Shown here: in pieces, positions 43,962-54,676 of the stretch | Numbering within the stretch: position 1 is the first letter of the stretch | Layout: every line of letters begins with the position of its first letter | Position numbers and translations under genes: made by a program | Notes under the pieces: generated by a model | What the model was told of the DNA's origin: nothing | Database searches by the model: none | Seen by the model: the letters and a program-made list of their open reading frames with translations, nothing else | Assembly (NCBI RefSeq): GCF_004571135.1 | Contig: NZ_SPSB01000003.1 | Span: 496,001 to 560,000, forward strand | Reading direction: 5' to 3' | Source of the DNA: Algoriphagus kandeliae | Lineage (GTDB): Bacteria; Bacteroidota; Bacteroidia; Cytophagales; Cyclobacteriaceae | Length of the DNA: 64,000 nucleotides

Positions 43962-45320
43962 TTAGAGATCAAAATCTTTCAAATGATCGGGGGTCAACTC
44001 TTGGGAGTTGAATGTTTCCAAACTTTCCTTTTTGCGAATCACATGCGGTTTTCCCTCCTTATCCAACAAAATGACTGTAGGACGAAATGTGATGAATTGC
44101 ATCCATTGAGTCATATTGTAGGCACCAACCCGACGAACCACAAATCGATCTCCTTTTTTGAGTAATGGGAACATCATATTTGATCGGATCACATCGATAT
44201 TCATGCAAAGCGGCCCGAAGATGGTGGTGTCCTCTGACTGATCCGAAACAGGCGCTACTGGTCGGATATCATGATCATACCAAAATGAGGTAAACAACAA
44301 ATTGACCCCGGCATCTATAATGGTGGCACGCCTTCCATCTGACAATCGCTTGGTAGCCAAGACTGTCCCTGCCAGATATCCCGCATCATCGATCAGAGCT
44401 CTACCTGTCTCCAAAATCAACATGGGTAAATGGTCAGGTTTGATATCTGAAGACATGAGAGCCGAAGTAATAGCTTCCGCAAAATCATCGAATGAAGGAG
44501 CTGTATCCGTACCGGGATAATAAGCTCCTTTCAGGGTATTTTTAGAAGCAAAGCCACCTCCCATATCGATGTATTGAATGAGGTGTCCGTATTTTCGTTC
44601 CAGTTTTACGGCCAAACTCGCCAATTTGGTGGCTGCGATTCGATAAGCATCCGTACTTAGCATATAGGTGCCGATATGCGTATGAAGGCCTACCAAATCC
44701 AACCTCTCGCTGCTCATGATTCGAGTAAGCGCATCTCCGGCTTCTCCATTTTCGAAATTAAACCCGAAGCGATCCCAAAGGGGGTAAATTCCTGTATCCA
44801 AATTAACTCGGATAGCAACTTTGGGCCTTTCCTCCATTTCCTTACTTAAATGGATGACATCATACAGTTCATCGAAGTGATCGATGTGAATGAGTGATTG
44901 ATGTTGAATGGCCATCTTCAAATCCTCTCGGGATTTATCTGGGCCATTGAAAATGATCAACTCACCGGGGACTCCATTAGCTAAGGCTTTTTGAAACTCA
45001 AAACCAGAAACAACTTCAGCCCAGGCTCCCTCTTGATGGAAAATATTGCAAACCGCGTTCAGGTAATTGGTTTTGTAAGACCAAGAAAACTGCACTTTAG
45101 GATAGCGGGAACTAAAGGCACGATAAGCTTCCCGATAGGTTTTTCGAATGGTTTGCTCGGAGAGAATAAATAAAGGCGAACCAAACTCCTGCAGCAAGGA
45201 TTCGATAGATACTCCGTCAATTTGACTCAAAGGTTCCAGCCTTCGAGGCATTCCATATTTACTTGGCAAACCGGCATTGATCCGCTGAATAATCGGTCGC
45301 TCAAAAGTTAGCTTACTCAT
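43962..45320 (-). CDS. Group-IV PLP-dependent decarboxylase (diaminopimelate/ornithine-decarboxylase-like)
   Basis: 452 residues. FSWSYKTNYL near residues 78-87 carries the PLP lysine (usual YAxKAN). DMGGGFASK near 251 is the glycine-rich phosphate loop, and ETGRALIDDAG contacts PLP. The usual CESxD active-site motif is changed to GPLCMNID, so the substrate may differ from meso-diaminopimelate. Related proteins decarboxylate amino acids on carriers or in siderophore and natural-product pathways. It lies between an ATP-grasp gene (12 bp) and the urea-channel gene (17 bp) and is probably not the housekeeping LysA, although I have not seen the rest of the genome. Confidence 0.82.
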   Translation of the reverse strand: MSKLTFERPIIQRINAGLPSKYGMPRRLEPLSQIDGVSIESLLQEFGSPLFILSEQTIRKTYREAYRAFSSRYPKVQFSWSYKTNYLNAVCNIFHQEGAWAEVVSGFEFQKALANGVPGELIIFNGPDKSREDLKMAIQHQSLIHIDHFDELYDVIHLSKEMEERPKVAIRVNLDTGIYPLWDRFGFNFENGEAGDALTRIMSSERLDLVGLHTHIGTYMLSTDAYRIAATKLASLAVKLERKYGHLIQYIDMGGGFASKNTLKGAYYPGTDTAPSFDDFAEAITSALMSSDIKPDHLPMLILETGRALIDDAGYLAGTVLATKRLSDGRRATIIDAGVNLLFTSFWYDHDIRPVAPVSDQSEDTTIFGPLCMNIDVIRSNMMFPLLKKGDRFVVRRVGAYNMTQWMQFITFRPTVILLDKEGKPHVIRKKESLETFNSQELTPDHLKDFDL

Positions 45321-45332
45321 GGTTGTAGAATA

Positions 45333-46379
45333 TTAGAGCTCCCCTTTTGTGGAGAATTGTTCAAATGATTTCAAATCACAAATCATATCGTAGGAATAGC
45401 GGATAAATAGCTTCCCAACGGCATAATCATGAAAGGGCTTAACCTCTTGCCCCAAAGCCAGCGAGACCAAAGCCTCCGGTAAATTCTGCCCGGCAGCAAC
45501 TGCCAGATACACCCAAGCAGGCAATCGAGGGTTGATCTCTATAAGGTATAATTCCTCCTTAGCAGTCCGAATCAACTCCAATTCCATTCCTCCTCGCCAT
45601 CGTGTTTGAGAGATTATTTTGTCGGTCAACTTCATCATTTCCGGATCCTGAAGCGTAATTCCTCCCCAGGCTTTTCCTTTATCAGTGATGTAAGTTTTGC
45701 GCATCGGTACCGCACCCACTGTATTTCCTCTGCCATCACCCATAGCCACCACATTGACTTCTGTCCCTTTCACAAATTGCTGAATCACGATGGGAAGGCC
45801 CCATTTTGCTGCGATTTTGTTGAAATAGATAGAAACCTGTTCACGGTCATAAGCGATATAGGCATCATAAAATTTCCCTTTGACCACCACCGGGTAATCA
45901 AACTTTTCCTCAATCCCTAACCATTCCTGAAAACTCAAAATCGGCTCACTAAAAGGCACTTTAACTCCATATTTTTTCCCGTATTCCGGTAAATTGGACT
46001 TATGTCTTTCTTCAAATTGCTGTAGAGTTGGCAGAAAAGTCCGGATTCCCATTTCCTGAAGAATCTTTTCCGACTTCATCACGGTAAATAGCTCCGAGTC
46101 AAAATTGGGCACCAATACCTGAATATTCTCCTGCTCATGGATATACCGGATTCGTTCTAAAAATGGCTCTACCCCATCCGAAGGGTATGGAACCTTGTAG
46201 GTTTTATCCACTAATTCATGCATATAGATTCCTGGCTCCAAATTCTCATAAGCAAGCCCCACCACCCGAACATCAAATCGTCTGGATTCTTTCAAGCCCC
46301 GAATGACAGGAATCCCGGGTCCCGGACTATCGATATTGTTCAATCCGGATAGGGCAACGGTGACCTTATTCTTCTCCAT
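45333..46379 (-). CDS. ATP-grasp ligase (CarB/PylC-like)
   Basis: 348 residues. ALSGLNNIDSPGPGIPVIRGL forms the N-terminal fold; the ATP-grasp core follows with YPVVVKGKFYDAY (about 166-178, ATP lysine), IVIQQFVKGTEVNVVAMGD and GGMELELIRTAKEELYLIEINPRLPAW (about 262-290, metal-binding E and N). Such enzymes join a carboxylate to an amine through an acyl-phosphate. It overlaps the PqqD-like gene by 14 bp. Substrate unknown; together with the decarboxylase it suggests amide-linked amino-acid chemistry. Confidence 0.85.
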   Translation of the reverse strand: MEKNKVTVALSGLNNIDSPGPGIPVIRGLKESRRFDVRVVGLAYENLEPGIYMHELVDKTYKVPYPSDGVEPFLERIRYIHEQENIQVLVPNFDSELFTVMKSEKILQEMGIRTFLPTLQQFEERHKSNLPEYGKKYGVKVPFSEPILSFQEWLGIEEKFDYPVVVKGKFYDAYIAYDREQVSIYFNKIAAKWGLPIVIQQFVKGTEVNVVAMGDGRGNTVGAVPMRKTYITDKGKAWGGITLQDPEMMKLTDKIISQTRWRGGMELELIRTAKEELYLIEINPRLPAWVYLAVAAGQNLPEALVSLALGQEVKPFHDYAVGKLFIRYSYDMICDLKSFEQFSTKGEL

Positions 46380-46644
46380 GATGCACGAATAAGTTCATTT
46401 GCTTTAGGGTAGCTACAAAGTCGTAGTAGTAGCGTTCGAAGCTCTCGGGATCGACTTCATATTTTTCTGAGAGAATCTTCAAAATTTCTGGAAAGTCCTT
46501 CCCGGCTTGAATTAATTGGACAATCTCCAATCCCGTAGCATTGAGAGAAAAGGAATCCCCAGTCCCTGCATCAAAGACAAATCCGGATTCACTAATTGCG
46601 ACATTACTCTTTAGTTTGAGCATGGCTTCTGAGGTTTTTTTCAC
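46366..46644 (-). CDS. PqqD-like small protein (peptide chaperone fold)
   Basis: 92 residues. The pattern LKSNVAISESGFVFDAGTGDSFSLNATGLEIVQLIQAGKDFPEILKIL, then YEVDPESFERYYYDFVATLKQMNLF, matches PqqD/RRE-type winged-helix proteins that present precursor peptides to modifying enzymes. It is the first gene of the operon and overlaps the ATP-grasp gene. No precursor peptide gene was seen directly around it, so a different partner (carrier or protein) is possible. A Crp/Fnr-type palindrome lies 44 bp upstream. Confidence 0.7.
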   Translation of the reverse strand: MKKTSEAMLKLKSNVAISESGFVFDAGTGDSFSLNATGLEIVQLIQAGKDFPEILKILSEKYEVDPESFERYYYDFVATLKQMNLFVHHGEE

Positions 46645-46687
46645 CTGAAATCCATAGAAAGTAAGTCAATAACAAAAGGAATTACTA

Positions 46688-46699
46688 TGATAAATATCA
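46688..46699. promoter_or_regulatory. Crp/Fnr-type palindrome upstream of the PqqD operon
   Basis: TGATAAATATCA has the form TGAT-N4-ATCA, the core of Crp/Fnr-family sites. An identical 12-mer lies at 47914-47925 upstream of the ZIP transporter operon. The place (44 bp before the start) suits activation. Confidence 0.5.
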
Positions 46700-46762
46700 C
46701 TCAGCTTTAAGATAAAAATGAGCTAAAACTGCTCTAGAAAAAAGGAAGTTTTTGTTGGAAAT

Positions 46763-47581
46763 TTATCCCAATGCCACGTCCAACATCATCATTGTTGCAA
46801 AGCCTACCATGGCTCCTATGGTAGAAAGATCTGTTTCATTTCCTTGTTGGGATTCTGGGATCAATTCTTCTATAACTACAAAAATCATTGCTCCTGCGGC
46901 GAAAGCTAGGGCGTAAGGGAGAAGATGTGACATACTCACGACCATAATGGCTCCCAACACTCCGGCTATGGGCTCCACAATACCCGATAATTGACCATAG
47001 AAAAAGGCTTTTCTCCTCGAAAACCCTTCTCGTCTCAAAGGGACTGAAACAGCCGTTCCTTCAGGGAAATTTTGAAGACCAATTCCAATAGCCAGAAGAA
47101 TGGCACCCGTAAGAATATTAGGATCTTGGCTGACTCCATAGGCTCCAAATGCAACCCCAACTGCCAATCCTTCAGGGATATTATGGAGCGTAATAGCCAA
47201 AATCAATAAGACACTTCGCTGCCAAGAGGTTCGAATTCCTTCCGCTTTGGATAGGGGTAGACTTTGATGCAAGTGAGGTAAAATCTTATCGATCAAAAGC
47301 AAAAATGCACCTCCTGACAAAAATCCAACGGTCGCTGGAAACCAAGCAAATCCCGGATCTTCTTGGGCTACTAATTCTATGGCGGGCGATAGCAAGGACC
47401 AAAAACTTGCCGCAATCATCACTCCAGCTGTAAATCCCAACATGAGATTCATGACTCTGCGATGAATATCCTTAAAGAAAAACACCAAAGCAGCGCCAGC
47501 CATGGTCACTCCCCAAGTAAACAAGGTCGCCAATAAGGCAAGAAGGATAGGATCCTCAATTTTGAGCCAACTTATATCCAT
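46763..47581 (-). CDS. ZIP-family divalent metal transporter
   Basis: 272 residues with eight predicted membrane segments. The metal-binding helices read [14 protein letters not shown] (TM4) and [18 protein letters not shown] (TM5), the ZIP signature. TM2-TM3 carry [15 protein letters not shown]. Likely imports zinc or another divalent ion (ZupT-type). It follows a small gene (22 bp) in the same direction. Specificity not decidable. Confidence 0.9.
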   Translation of the reverse strand: MDISWLKIEDPILLALLATLFTWGVTMAGAALVFFFKDIHRRVMNLMLGFTAGVMIAASFWSLLSPAIELVAQEDPGFAWFPATVGFLSGGAFLLLIDKILPHLHQSLPLSKAEGIRTSWQRSVLLILAITLHNIPEGLAVGVAFGAYGVSQDPNILTGAILLAIGIGLQNFPEGTAVSVPLRREGFSRRKAFFYGQLSGIVEPIAGVLGAIMVVSMSHLLPYALAFAAGAMIFVVIEELIPESQQGNETDLSTIGAMVGFATMMMLDVALG

Positions 47582-47603
47582 AAGGAATTCTATTCTGCTG
47601 GAA

Positions 47604-47816
47604 TCAACTCATTCCATGTTCCTTCAACTCCTCCTTCAGAAGAGTTTTGAGGCTTTCAAGGTAGTCTGCCAAAACTTCCTGATCGATTTTTGGATTCTTT
47701 TCGGATGGAATCGTGATGGGATTTTCATTCAGCTTTTTGTAAAGCTCTGGGAAGTTGTTCTCGATATTGGTTGTCAATTGCATTATTTCCCGAAGCAGGC
47801 TTTGAATAGTTCTCAT
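47604..47816 (-). CDS. Small conserved Bacteroidota protein, about 70 aa
   Basis: From the ATG at 47816 the product begins [31 protein letters not shown] and ends [19 protein letters not shown] recall this small helical family as common in Bacteroidota, without known function. The frame extends upstream to 47849. It precedes the ZIP gene by 22 bp, so both are probably transcribed together under the palindrome at 47914. Confidence 0.7.
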   Translation of the reverse strand: MRTIQSLLREIMQLTTNIENNFPELYKKLNENPITIPSEKNPKIDQEVLADYLESLKTLLKEELKEHGMS

Positions 47817-47913
47817 GGCTTTGAAATTTTTGGTTTGCCTCATTTTCAACTGCTAATCACAAAATGATCATCTTGGATTGATCTAAACTAGGCAGATTCT
47901 TCAAGGATTCTTC

Positions 47914-47925
47914 TGATAAATATCA
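47914..47925. promoter_or_regulatory. Crp/Fnr-type palindrome upstream of the ZIP operon
   Basis: TGATAAATATCA, identical to 46688-46699. A further palindrome AATCAGCTGATT lies at 47929-47940. Distance to the first gene start is 98 bp. Confidence 0.5.
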
Positions 47926-47984
47926 GCTAATCAGCTGATTTGGGCATTCCATTGGTCTCGACTTTTTCCTTTTGAATTGATAGT

Positions 47985-48944
47985 CTACGAGATTCTTTGG
48001 AATACAAGCCTTTTTCCACTCTGAATCAAACTCACCTGACTACAATGAGATAAATGGGTGAATTCGTATGGTTGTTCCGGATCAAAAACATCATCGGTAA
48101 TGGATTTGAATTCCCCTGTACATTCCTCCACTCCTTCAGGAGAAAAGCGAGTTATTCGAAAGCCCTCCTCTCCCATTTCCAAGCAAAACCAAGATCCGGC
48201 AACCTCCCCGGCTAACCATTGACTTTGTATTGGGATATTTTTTGGTTTTGGAGGTTCGGGTAGCGTTCCATGTACCGTTTCCCAGGTGTAAGCTGTTTTG
48301 CTGTGATACTTTCCTACTGGAATTTTTTCTCCTTCAGAACTGACAACCAATTTATTTTTCAACAAATCCACATTGGTAATAGGCATAGGTTTTAAATGCC
48401 AGAGGTAATTCAATAACACCTGATTTAAACCCGAAAGCTTTGGACTTCCTGCAAGAATTCCCGAGCGAACAAAACGACAACAATTAGTTCCGTCAATTGT
48501 AAATGGCCCAAATGGAATTGATCCCAGGCTTTGCATTGCCTTTACTTTTTCGAATGCTCTATCAAAATTGATTTCACAATAGGATGCCATTAAAGGCCCC
48601 ATTCCAAAAGTCCAAGGGTTTCTTTGAATCTCTTGGAGAATATCCTGAAAATTTTGAATGTTGCCATTCTCCCAAATGGCTTTAGTGCGAATCGACAAAA
48701 CCGAGTCGGTGGATTCATCCCGAATCCGTCCATATTGATAAGGAGCATGGTAACGACCACAATCAAAATACCTACAAATCCCATCCTCTTTGTGAAATAA
48801 AACCAAAGAAGCATGACCAACTTGGTAATGAAAGTCTTTGTTGAAGCCAAGAAAAGTCATAGGCTTATCATACCAAGTCCCGGTCTGCTTTCCTACAAAT
48901 TCAGGCCAGGCAATAGCGATAGCAACTCCATTTTGAACACTCAT
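47985..48944 (-). CDS. Hypothetical protein with possible papain/NlpC-like active site (DUF6695-type)
   Basis: 319 residues, no signal peptide. The segment YQVGHASLVLFHKEDGICRYFDCGRYH (about 40-66) contains a GHA motif, and DGTNCCRFVRSGI (about 150-162) has a cysteine in a helix start. A His-then-Cys order is seen in permuted NlpC/P60-like enzymes, so an amidase- or hydrolase-like fold is possible. From about residue 230 a beta-rich tail follows (GEVAGSWFCLEMGEEGFRI). I believe this corresponds to a Bacteroidota DUF family but give the name with low confidence. Precedes the hydroxylase gene product by 30 bp on the same strand. Confidence 0.6.
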   Translation of the reverse strand: MSVQNGVAIAIAWPEFVGKQTGTWYDKPMTFLGFNKDFHYQVGHASLVLFHKEDGICRYFDCGRYHAPYQYGRIRDESTDSVLSIRTKAIWENGNIQNFQDILQEIQRNPWTFGMGPLMASYCEINFDRAFEKVKAMQSLGSIPFGPFTIDGTNCCRFVRSGILAGSPKLSGLNQVLLNYLWHLKPMPITNVDLLKNKLVVSSEGEKIPVGKYHSKTAYTWETVHGTLPEPPKPKNIPIQSQWLAGEVAGSWFCLEMGEEGFRITRFSPEGVEECTGEFKSITDDVFDPEQPYEFTHLSHCSQVSLIQSGKRLVFQRIS

Positions 48945-48974
48945 TTGATCAATTTTTGGTTAAGCGCTTAACAA

Positions 48975-49565
48975 TCATGGTAAAGTCCTGAAGACCCAAT
49001 CCCAAAATGGAGTAGTTACCCCATAGGCTTTATTTTCATCTACATGGTGATGAATATGATGATTTCTCCAAAGTACTTTCAAGCTGTTTTTTGGAGGTTT
49101 CCGAGTATGGATCCAATAATGAATAAGTAGATATAATGCATAGCCTGAAATGAATCCAGGAAAAAACCCATAGGCCAAGGAGCCGATTAGGAATTTGAAT
49201 AGGAAAAACACTACTAAAGAAACTCCTAATGCCAAAGGCATGGGTAGGGTTAGGCGTTCCCGGTCAGAAGGAATATCATGATGGATACCATGCAATTTTG
49301 ACTGCCAATTTTTCCCCTCTCTATAATTACCAGCATGAAAAACATAGCGATGAATCAAATATTCAAAAAATGAGAAGGCAAATAGCCCAACAAATACCAA
49401 AAGGATTTGAAGGCCTAGTGGCACCAATCGAAAATAAACTCCATAAAGAAATATGATCAGTGCCAATCCGAATAAAGAAGCGATAACTGCAATCGCATTG
49501 GATCTGGAAAATCGCTCTAAAAAAGGATTTTCAAATAGTTGTTTACTTGAATTTGCTGCCTTCAT
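48975..49565 (-). CDS. Fatty-acid 2-hydroxylase / sterol desaturase family protein
   Basis: 196 residues, four membrane segments. Histidine motifs: HRYVFHAG (about 68-75), HGIHHDIPSDR (about 91-101) and NHHIHHHVDENKAYG near 165, the di-iron set of the fatty-acid hydroxylase family. By length it resembles bacterial fatty-acid alpha-hydroxylases lacking a cytochrome b5 domain. It may hydroxylate the fatty chains of sphingolipid- or sulfonolipid-type membrane lipids known in this phylum; that is inferred. Confidence 0.83.
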   Translation of the reverse strand: MKAANSSKQLFENPFLERFSRSNAIAVIASLFGLALIIFLYGVYFRLVPLGLQILLVFVGLFAFSFFEYLIHRYVFHAGNYREGKNWQSKLHGIHHDIPSDRERLTLPMPLALGVSLVVFFLFKFLIGSLAYGFFPGFISGYALYLLIHYWIHTRKPPKNSLKVLWRNHHIHHHVDENKAYGVTTPFWDWVFRTLP

Positions 49566-49804
49566 AGTGATTGGGAAAAAGACATCATCCTTTAGGAAAT
49601 TTAAAACTACTTTTTGAAAAGATTCAAATAGAGAAATAAAATTTTTTTAATATCACCAATCACAAAATTTGATAACAGAAAACCCAAAAACATCCAAACC
49701 TCAACTCTTCCCGACAAACCTCATCCCATTCAATGACTTTCCTCATGATTTTTTTAAGGGTTATGCCGTATCATCGTTCATTCAATAATCAAAAACCAGA
49801 AGCT

Positions 49805-50293
49805 ATGTCGCAACCTCAGCCCTTATCTTCAGCCCAAACCACCGCTTTGGTGTTGTTAAGGCTATTAGTGGGATGGCATTTTCTCTATGAAGGTGTCATC
49901 AAACTTTATACACCCTCATGGACAGCCAAAGGCTACCTGCTCAGTGCTACTTATATGGAATCTTTGTTCCATTGGCTTGGCAGTGATTCCATGATTTCCA
50001 TTGTGGATACTCTCAATGTTGCTACCCTCATCTTTGTGGGTGCAGCACTGGTTTTAGGTTTTCGAACCAAACTGGCAAGTATTCTTGGAATCGGCCTTTT
50101 GTTACTTTATTTCTTTGCACATCCGCCATTTCCCGGACATCCGCAAGGAGCTACCGAAGGAAGCTATTGGATCGTGAATAAAAACCTCATCGAGGCAGTA
50201 GCACTTCTTGTCGTTTACCTTTTCCCAACTTCCCTGACTTTTGGTTTGGAAAGGTTATTCCACAAAAAAGAAATCCAAACCCAATCCCACTAA
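49805..50293 (+). CDS. DoxX-family membrane protein
   Basis: 162 residues from the ATG at 49805 (the frame extends to 49733 without a better start). Four hydrophobic segments with the DoxX pattern LRLLVGWHFLYEGVIKLYTPSW at the N-terminus, then FVGAALVLGFRTKLASILGIGLLLLYFFAHPPF. DoxX proteins are quinone- or redox-linked membrane subunits. The gene is followed after 13 bp by the oxidoreductase gene at 50307, implying a shared function. Confidence 0.8.
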   Translation: MSQPQPLSSAQTTALVLLRLLVGWHFLYEGVIKLYTPSWTAKGYLLSATYMESLFHWLGSDSMISIVDTLNVATLIFVGAALVLGFRTKLASILGIGLLLLYFFAHPPFPGHPQGATEGSYWIVNKNLIEAVALLVVYLFPTSLTFGLERLFHKKEIQTQSH

Positions 50294-50306
50294 ACCCAGC
50301 AAGCTC

Positions 50307-51935
50307 ATGTCAACAGATAAAAAACTATTCAGCGGATTTACCCGACGAGACTGGTTAAAAAGTCTGGCAGGCCTTCCCATCTTAGGATCGGTTTGGGCAG
50401 CCGGATTGGATACGACCAAAAAATCCAAACTCGAAAAAGAACTTCTTCTTGAAAGACTAAATATAAAAGCAAGTCCTCCACCACCTTCGGGATCCATGGC
50501 AGGTGACCCGGTTCGAGTAGGATTGATAGGTTTTGGTATTCGAGGCGAACAGCTCATGAGGGCTTTGGGATTTGCCACCCAAGAATGGATGGAAGCGATG
50601 GCTAAATCCAGTCAGGAGAATCCAAATGATACGCGATTGGAGGATTTTAAAGCCCAAGAAAACCTCAATGTAAAATTGACGGGTATCTGCGACATTTTTG
50701 ATGTCCGGGCAGAGAATGCCCTTCGCTCCTTCAATACCCCTGACAATCCATGTAAGCGGTACAATAGTTACTTGGATTTAATCCATAGCGGGGATGTAGA
50801 TGCTGTGATTATTGCTGCTCCTGACCATTGGCATGCTCCGATGGCACAGGCTGCAGTGGAGGCAGGTGTCCATGTGTATGTGGAAAAGCCCATGACACAT
50901 ACCATTTCCGAAACCTACCTGCTACGGGATGCTGTCAGGAGAAATCCAGGAACAGTCTTGGCAGTGGGACACCAGCATCGACAAACCTTAAGCTTCTTGA
51001 CTGCCCAAGATGCTATTGCTAAAAATACGCTGGGTCATGTTTCTTTGGTAGTAACCAACACCAACAGAAATGATGACAATGGTGCTTGGCAATATCCGAT
51101 TCATCCCGATGCAAATACGGAAACGATTGACTGGAATGCTTTCTTAGGCAATGCCCCGTATGAGCCATTTAATAAGGAACATTTCTTCCGTTGGAGAAAA
51201 TGGTGGGCTTACGGTTCAGGATTATCCGGAGATCTTTTGACTCATGATTATGACCGAATAAACTGTGTCTTAAACATGGGAATTCCGAAATATGTGACCG
51301 CATCGGGAGGTATTTACACTCACCGAGACGGCCGAAATGTTCCGGATGTCATGCAAGTCAATATGGACTTCCCGGATTTCAGCACAGGATCGAGCCAAGA
51401 AAGCGGTAAGGAACAAGGAATGACTTTGGTTTACAGTGCAACCCTTGGAAATCAATTTGACCGAGGCACTGTATTAATGGGGCATGATGCAAGTATGGAA
51501 CTTGGAAACATCCTGACCATCTACGCCGATCCTCGATCAACCCAGTACAAGGATATGATTCAGGAAGGTAGAATTGATCCTTCTGTCCCAATCTATCAAT
51601 ATGACCCAAGTGCCGATGGAGTGGATGCAGTAACTTCCGCCACAGCGAAGTACTTCGCCAACAAAGGCCTACTTTGGACATACCGAGATGGAAAACGAGT
51701 GGATTCTACCTTCCTGCATATTCGAGAATGGCTCAGCTGTATCAGAAATGGTGGGAATCCAAGTTGCGGAATCAATGAAGGTTTCGAAGAAGCTATCACC
51801 GCTCACATGGCAGGATTATCCTATAAAATTGGTAGAAGAATCGAATGGGATGCCGAAAACGAACAAGTGATTGCGCTTCCAGGTGAGGATTTAGACGCCA
51901 TTTTATTGGATAATTCCGTCAACTACCAATCATAA
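50307..51935 (+). CDS. Gfo/Idh/MocA-family oxidoreductase with Tat signal
   Basis: 542 residues. The N-terminus FTRRDWLKSLAGLPILGSVWAA is a twin-arginine export signal. The Rossmann fold begins VRVGLIGFGIRGEQLM (about 75-90), and VEKPMTHTI (about 194-202) carries the catalytic lysine of the EKP motif. Such Tat-exported Bacteroidota members act on sugars in the periplasm with tightly bound NAD(P). Starts 13 bp after DoxX; the ATG at 50307 is chosen because the signal then lies at the N-terminus. A terminator follows. Confidence 0.88.
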   Translation: MSTDKKLFSGFTRRDWLKSLAGLPILGSVWAAGLDTTKKSKLEKELLLERLNIKASPPPPSGSMAGDPVRVGLIGFGIRGEQLMRALGFATQEWMEAMAKSSQENPNDTRLEDFKAQENLNVKLTGICDIFDVRAENALRSFNTPDNPCKRYNSYLDLIHSGDVDAVIIAAPDHWHAPMAQAAVEAGVHVYVEKPMTHTISETYLLRDAVRRNPGTVLAVGHQHRQTLSFLTAQDAIAKNTLGHVSLVVTNTNRNDDNGAWQYPIHPDANTETIDWNAFLGNAPYEPFNKEHFFRWRKWWAYGSGLSGDLLTHDYDRINCVLNMGIPKYVTASGGIYTHRDGRNVPDVMQVNMDFPDFSTGSSQESGKEQGMTLVYSATLGNQFDRGTVLMGHDASMELGNILTIYADPRSTQYKDMIQEGRIDPSVPIYQYDPSADGVDAVTSATAKYFANKGLLWTYRDGKRVDSTFLHIREWLSCIRNGGNPSCGINEGFEEAITAHMAGLSYKIGRRIEWDAENEQVIALPGEDLDAILLDNSVNYQS

Positions 51936-51955
51936 TCATTTATGGTTTAAAATGA

Positions 51956-51989
51956 AAAAGAGGCTGTCCATTGGATAGCCTCTTTTTTG
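51956..51989 (+). terminator. Rho-independent terminator after the oxidoreductase gene
   Basis: AGAGGCTGTCC and GGATAGCCTCT form a stem (one mismatch) with a short loop, followed by six T. Confidence 0.75.
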
Positions 51990-52119
51990 TTAGTCTTTTT
52001 TGACGCTAGGAAATTCGATTGAATTCAAACTCAAAATTCATTTCAACTGATTTTTGTCAGAAAAAGTCATCATAAAAACACTCGAATAAATATCAAACCA
52101 TTGATTATCAATTTTTTAA

Positions 52120-54498
<2,379 letters not shown>

Positions 54499-54520
54499 AA
54501 TTCCAAATCATATTTAAAAT

Positions 54521-54657
54521 AGGCTGTCGCAAAAGCGTTCTATTGTCAGCCTGAGCGGAGTCGAAGGCTAATCCTAGCGATTAGAATTATCTTTCGACTT
54601 CCTGCCTACCGGCTAGGCATGTGCTCAATTTGACACAGAGGACTTTTGAGACAGCCT
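54521..54657. repeat. Long stem-loop holding the dispersed CTGAGCGGAGTCGAAGG repeat, copy 2
   Basis: AGGCTGTCGCAAAAG at 54521-54535 pairs with CTTTTGAGACAGCCT at 54643-54657 (14 of 15). Inside, 54543-54572 is a perfect 30-bp reverse complement of 32804-32833, and GCCTA...TAGGC forms a second hairpin near 54604. It sits between convergent genes, followed by a T-run, so it can terminate transcription. Confidence 0.65.
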
Positions 54658-54676
54658 CTTTTTATTTTTGAAATCC

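Noticed and set aside
46645..46762. Precursor peptide gene for the PqqD-like protein
   Set aside because: I looked for a short frame with a leader-like start before and after the PqqD gene and found none that is convincing.
50255..50578. 107-codon - strand frame over the start of the oxidoreductase gene
   Set aside because: It is antisense to the Tat signal and Rossmann region of a clearly real gene.
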